Assembly (NCBI GenBank): GCA_030068075.1 | Contig: CM057832.1 | Coordinates: forward strand, 74,057,502 to 74,121,501 | Reading direction: 5' to 3' | DNA length: 64,000 bases | Origin: Paguma larvata | Taxonomy: Eukaryota > Chordata > Mammalia > Carnivora > Viverridae | Position numbers and translations under genes: made by a program | Notes under the pieces: model-generated | Databases searched by the model: none | Seen by the model: only the letters and a program-made list of their open reading frames with translations | Told to the model about the DNA's origin: nothing | In this document: positions 60,784 through 64,000 of the stretch, one piece after another | How positions within the stretch are numbered: the stretch's first letter is position 1 | Layout: every line of letters starts with the position of its first letter

Positions 60784-61700
60784 TATAATGATCGAGCTTT
60801 CCTAGTCACGTTTCTGCCCTTGGGTCTCTTCAAGTGATGGTAGCTGAGTCTCTCGCTGTAGCAAACTCTGCATAAATCGGCCCTAGCCTCATCTGGGTGA
60901 CTCTCCTTTATTTCCACAGAACGAATGCCACTGGGAAGGCAGAGCTACACAATCATTTCCCGTAATACACGATCTCTGTTACCTGCTCAAAATCACATGC
61001 ACGCGAGGTGTTTGCGGCCTTTCTAAAGCAATCCCCTCTCCGAGGAGACACGGGGCTCTGAGCACCAGTGCTTGGTACAGCCCGGCTACGGAGTACTTAC
61101 TGAACACGATGGTACAGCGTTTTGATTAGTGCAGCTTGCCCAAGGTAGTAAAGTTACCGAAGCATGTACTTGACGCAGAAATTAATTTCTCCTCAACTCG
61201 GCCACAGATTAATTTAGCTCTGCAGGTGAACAGGTGCTGGGTGGATAAAGGAGCTCCGATTCTGACTGCCGCTCGGTGACATTAGACGTTTGACCCCTCC
61301 TCTCCAGCCTTTCTGAGTGTGGGCTGCTCCATAACAGTAAACTCGAAAGCATTCAGATGTGCAGACTTTACAGCTGCCTACACCATCTTCAAATACAGGC
61401 AAGTAGCAACCCCACAGACTTACGGAGTTTTTTTTTTTTGATTAATTCAGTCAGGGACATCGAGATACTGGCGTGACGAGGGAGGTTCCAACAAAGACGC
61501 TTCTCTAAGGCCACAGACGCAGTGAACAACAAGGCCAGAACTGGTACACTGGTCTCATCCAAAAGCAGGAGGTTTTTGTTTTTTTGCTTTTTTTACTACC
61601 TTGCCTTCTTTGGTAATCTATTTTATGAGATCTAATCAAATCTATTCTGATAAACAAGACCTATTTTCTGCGTTTCCACCTTTTGTTGAGGTTTGTAATT
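60784..61700. other. Unassigned intronic sequence
   Basis: No gene recognised. 61120-61180 ('gcagcttgcccaaggtagtaaagtt') may be a decayed MIR piece. Confidence 0.45.
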
Positions 61701-61717
61701 GAGATGCACACCTCCTG

Positions 61718-61926
61718 AGTGGTTTGGTGGGTTAAGCGGCTCAGGTCATGATCTCACAGTTCACGGGTTCGAGCCCCGTGTCGGGCTCTGGGCTGACAGC
61801 TTGGAGCCTGGAGCCTGCTTCGGATTCTGTGTCTCCCTCTCTCTCTGCCCCTCCTCGACTCAGGCTCTGTCTCTCTTTGTCTCTCAAAAACAAATAAATG
61901 CTAAAAATAGTTAAAAAAAAAAAAAA
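61718..61926 (+). mobile_element. CAN-SINE with deletion in the tRNA-like head, plus strand
   Basis: Flanked by a 17-bp imperfect duplication ga(g/a)atgcacac(c/t)tcctg-type at 61701-61717 and 61927-61943. The usual agcgtccgacttcagctcagg segment is shortened to agcggctcagg, so part of the head after the A-box region is missing. The body, CT-rich block and tail are typical. Confidence 0.93.
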
Positions 61927-61943
61927 GAAATGCACACTTCCTG

Positions 61944-63059
61944 CTGATATGAAACACACACAATTACTTAAGTCCATGGGAACAACAGGTTTCCACTGGC
62001 ATTCACTGAATTGCCAAAACATAAAAATTACAACATCCCTTTTAGTTAGGAAAGAGGAAAAATTCTAACTTTAGCCTCTTCACTTAGAAGGCACTGGATT
62101 TGAACAGGAAGCCAACCAATATCTAAGTCACATCTTGTCAATATTAAAATGGACAATTAGCCAGCTTGTAGTTTGATTATATCGTCAGCCTGTTCTTCTA
62201 AGTATCCGCACAGGGAGTGAGATAAACAAGGTGTCTTTTTCTCCCAAGTTGGCCTTCTTTTTTCAGCATCTAACATGAGTATCCACTGGCGGAATGCACT
62301 CGAAAGCTCTCGAATGCCTCCTCAGCTCCGCGATAACAATGCATTGCTCGCACTGACCTCTCAAGGCACTGACCTTCGTGCCCTAAATTTAACGTATTTC
62401 AGGATATAAAGAAACAAGAGAAAATAGAAGGATCCGAGGTGGAGGTCAGAGGAGAAGATGAAAAGAGAAAGATAAATAAATACACCTGTCTGGAAACCCT
62501 GCTCAAATGCTTAATCCATTATTTAAAAAGGATGCTTATCTCTCCCTTCCTGCAATTCCATCTGCTTTAGAGGCCTCAGGAATTTGTGAGTTTGTTTTTT
62601 AAATAAGAAATTTAAATTGAAGCAACTGTCAATTATTCATGTCAATAGTACGCTGGGTTCGCATAAATTATACCCAAACCTCATTTTAACCAATAGCATC
62701 AATCAGACCGTTTATTGAAACTGTTACGAGAGCCCCAAGAGACTATGCCCCCAAATCGTTGGGGAAAACATACTGAAATTGACAAAGAGGAGAGGGGGTC
62801 TGAAGACTCCATTATCATGATTCTAATCCCTAGAATGATTAACACATTGCTCTATAAAAATTAATACTTACACGTCAAGTGACAGGATATAGGGATTCTA
62901 GATTAGGTAACTATCTTTTGTATTTATTCGGTTCTGATTAAAGAACAAACAGCCATTTACACAACTCCTATGAACCTCGTTATTTCCTTTCTTGGAAGGG
63001 TCTGAACATTTTTTCATTTATGCTACCAAAGACACCAGGCTAAAAACCTAACATGCCTG
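61944..63059. other. Unassigned intronic sequence
   Basis: No gene or repeat recognised in about 1.1 kb. Confidence 0.5.
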
Positions 63060-63510
63060 TGTCAGTCAGGGCCTATCAGGAAACAGCGGGTTCTTTTACA
63101 CTGGGTAGCGTGAGAAAAATTTATTCGGGGGACTTACATAAGGATGCGGGCAGGATTTGGGGAAACTGACAGGAAACAGGGTGACACTAAAAAACCAGCG
63201 ACACTGGAAAAACCCTGGAACCGTGGAGAAGTGGTTAATGATGTCCACAAAGGACAGTCCTCAGGAGGTCAGACTTAGGGCCACCTGACAGGAGTTAATG
63301 ATCTTCAGGTACAGTTAGCTCCCAATGGTCCAGTAAGGGGGTGGGGCAGAGGGAGCAGAGAATACATACTCCTTCTTCACTGTTCTGTATCCCGGTGGTC
63401 TCCTGCTTGAGCCCTCCAGGGACCAGACCCAACGGGAAGCCAGAGGCCCAGGGGGTCCACTAACACAGTCCTTACAGGTCAGCTTTCTGGGGTACATAGC
63501 AGGCAGGAGG
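63060..63510. other. Repeat-like sequence of unknown family
   Basis: 'gtcagtcagggcctatcaggaaacagcggg' and the following 450 bp have the look of an old interspersed repeat or LTR, but I cannot assign a family. No coding potential recognised. 63511-64000 is also unassigned. Confidence 0.3.
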
Positions 63511-64000
63511 GCCAAAAAAAATGCATCCAGCACAAAATTCCAGTATGTATAGCACTTTTGAAATAGTTACTAACTCAGCATACATTTGGCTAATTCACCT
63601 ATACGAGGCATCAAGGTTGATACTCTTCTAATTACTGTAAAACCAAACAACCATTTTATAACCCAAACTCAACGGGAAGTTATCTTCGCAGTATCTGTTC
63701 TCTGGTCTCTGCCTGGGTAAACGTGACCCCGTCCACGACAGGAAGGGTTTTATAAAAGAAGTAAATTCATAGGCACTGTGAAAACTCCCAGGAATATGGC
63801 TCAGGAGGGAGAGGTGAGGAAAGACGTCACAGGAGGAGTCACAGGAAAGGAAGGGAGAGGATGGATGGTTCAAGTGCCAATAGTGGAAGGTTGTATAGTT
63901 GCGGCACATTTAAGAGAGCTCCACACGACTTGTGGGCGGATAAACAGTGAAGGGGGAGGGGACACACAGGGCAGAGCAGGCTTAATAGTGAGGGAGGAGT

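Larger units (their letters stand above)
35718..64000 (-). other. PCSK5: PCSK5 intron upstream of exon A (partial, at least 28.3 kb)
   Basis: Everything right of exon A reads as intron: it is rich in interspersed repeats and I found no sequence encoding the expected upstream residues (catalytic-Asp segment DDGIERTHPDL, or the short segment ending DASNENK). The 5' splice donor of this intron is not in the window. Confidence 0.8.

Noticed and set aside
35718..64000. Search for the upstream PCSK5 exons (catalytic Asp, prodomain, signal peptide) on the minus strand
   Set aside because: No stretch matching the expected residues with splice sites was found by eye; a translated search would be decisive.
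1..64000. CRISPR arrays, operons, phage or plasmid features
   Set aside because: No spaced direct-repeat arrays; all repeats are mammalian interspersed elements or microsatellites, and coding sequence is spliced.

Overview
This is nuclear DNA from a mammal, and most likely from a cat (Felidae). About two dozen copies of a roughly 200-bp tRNA-derived SINE carry the felid CAN-SINE sequence: a head like GGGGCGCCTGGGTGGCTCAG, an internal 'cagagcctggagcctgcttc' block, a CT-rich stretch and an A-rich AATAAATAAAC tail. LINE-1 3' ends of carnivore type, MIR, L2, MaLR LTRs and Tigger-like DNA transposons fill much of the rest. There are no bacterial-style genes, CRISPR arrays or operons.

Only one protein-coding gene is supported: three consecutive exons of PCSK5 (proprotein convertase subtilisin/kexin type 5, PC5/PC6) on the minus strand. 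Exon A (35629-35717) carries the catalytic His motif HGTRCAG. Exon B (31352-31524) carries the [16 protein letters not shown] substrate-binding segment. Exon C (8617-8829) carries the oxyanion-hole Asn in ASGNGG and the [12 protein letters not shown] segment. Codon phases join without a break (A to B phase 1, B to C phase 0), splice sites are canonical, and no stop or frameshift is present. Together they are 475 bp, under 1% of the window. The exon with the catalytic Asp (expected beyond 64000) and the exon with the catalytic Ser (expected before position 1) were not found.

Layout: 1-8616 is intron downstream of exon C. 8830-31351 is the 22.5-kb intron between B and C. 31525-35628 is the 4.1-kb intron between A and B. 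35718-64000 is at least 28.3 kb of intron upstream of A. SINEs are dense around 7.5-17 kb, 36.7-38.9 kb and 41-46 kb. They are nearly absent at 26.5-33.4 kb and 46-51 kb, and absent at 51.5-56.7 kb. LINE-1 pieces lie at 1-400, 7.4, 9.0-10.0, 18.2-18.7, 37.8-40.9 and 45.8-47.3 kb.

I found no undescribed biological system. The points most worth a second look are the arrangement of inverted SINEs and inverted Tigger elements around exons A and B (possible back-splicing or dsRNA), a complete small Tigger-like element about 200 bp upstream of the exon A splice acceptor, a pair of inverted SINEs 48 bp apart, a microhomology-bounded deletion in an LINE-1, several polymorphism-prone repeats, and a repeat-poor 5-kb island in the first-half intron. 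Repeat family names come from recognising consensus sequences by eye, so boundaries are approximate unless target-site duplications are quoted.
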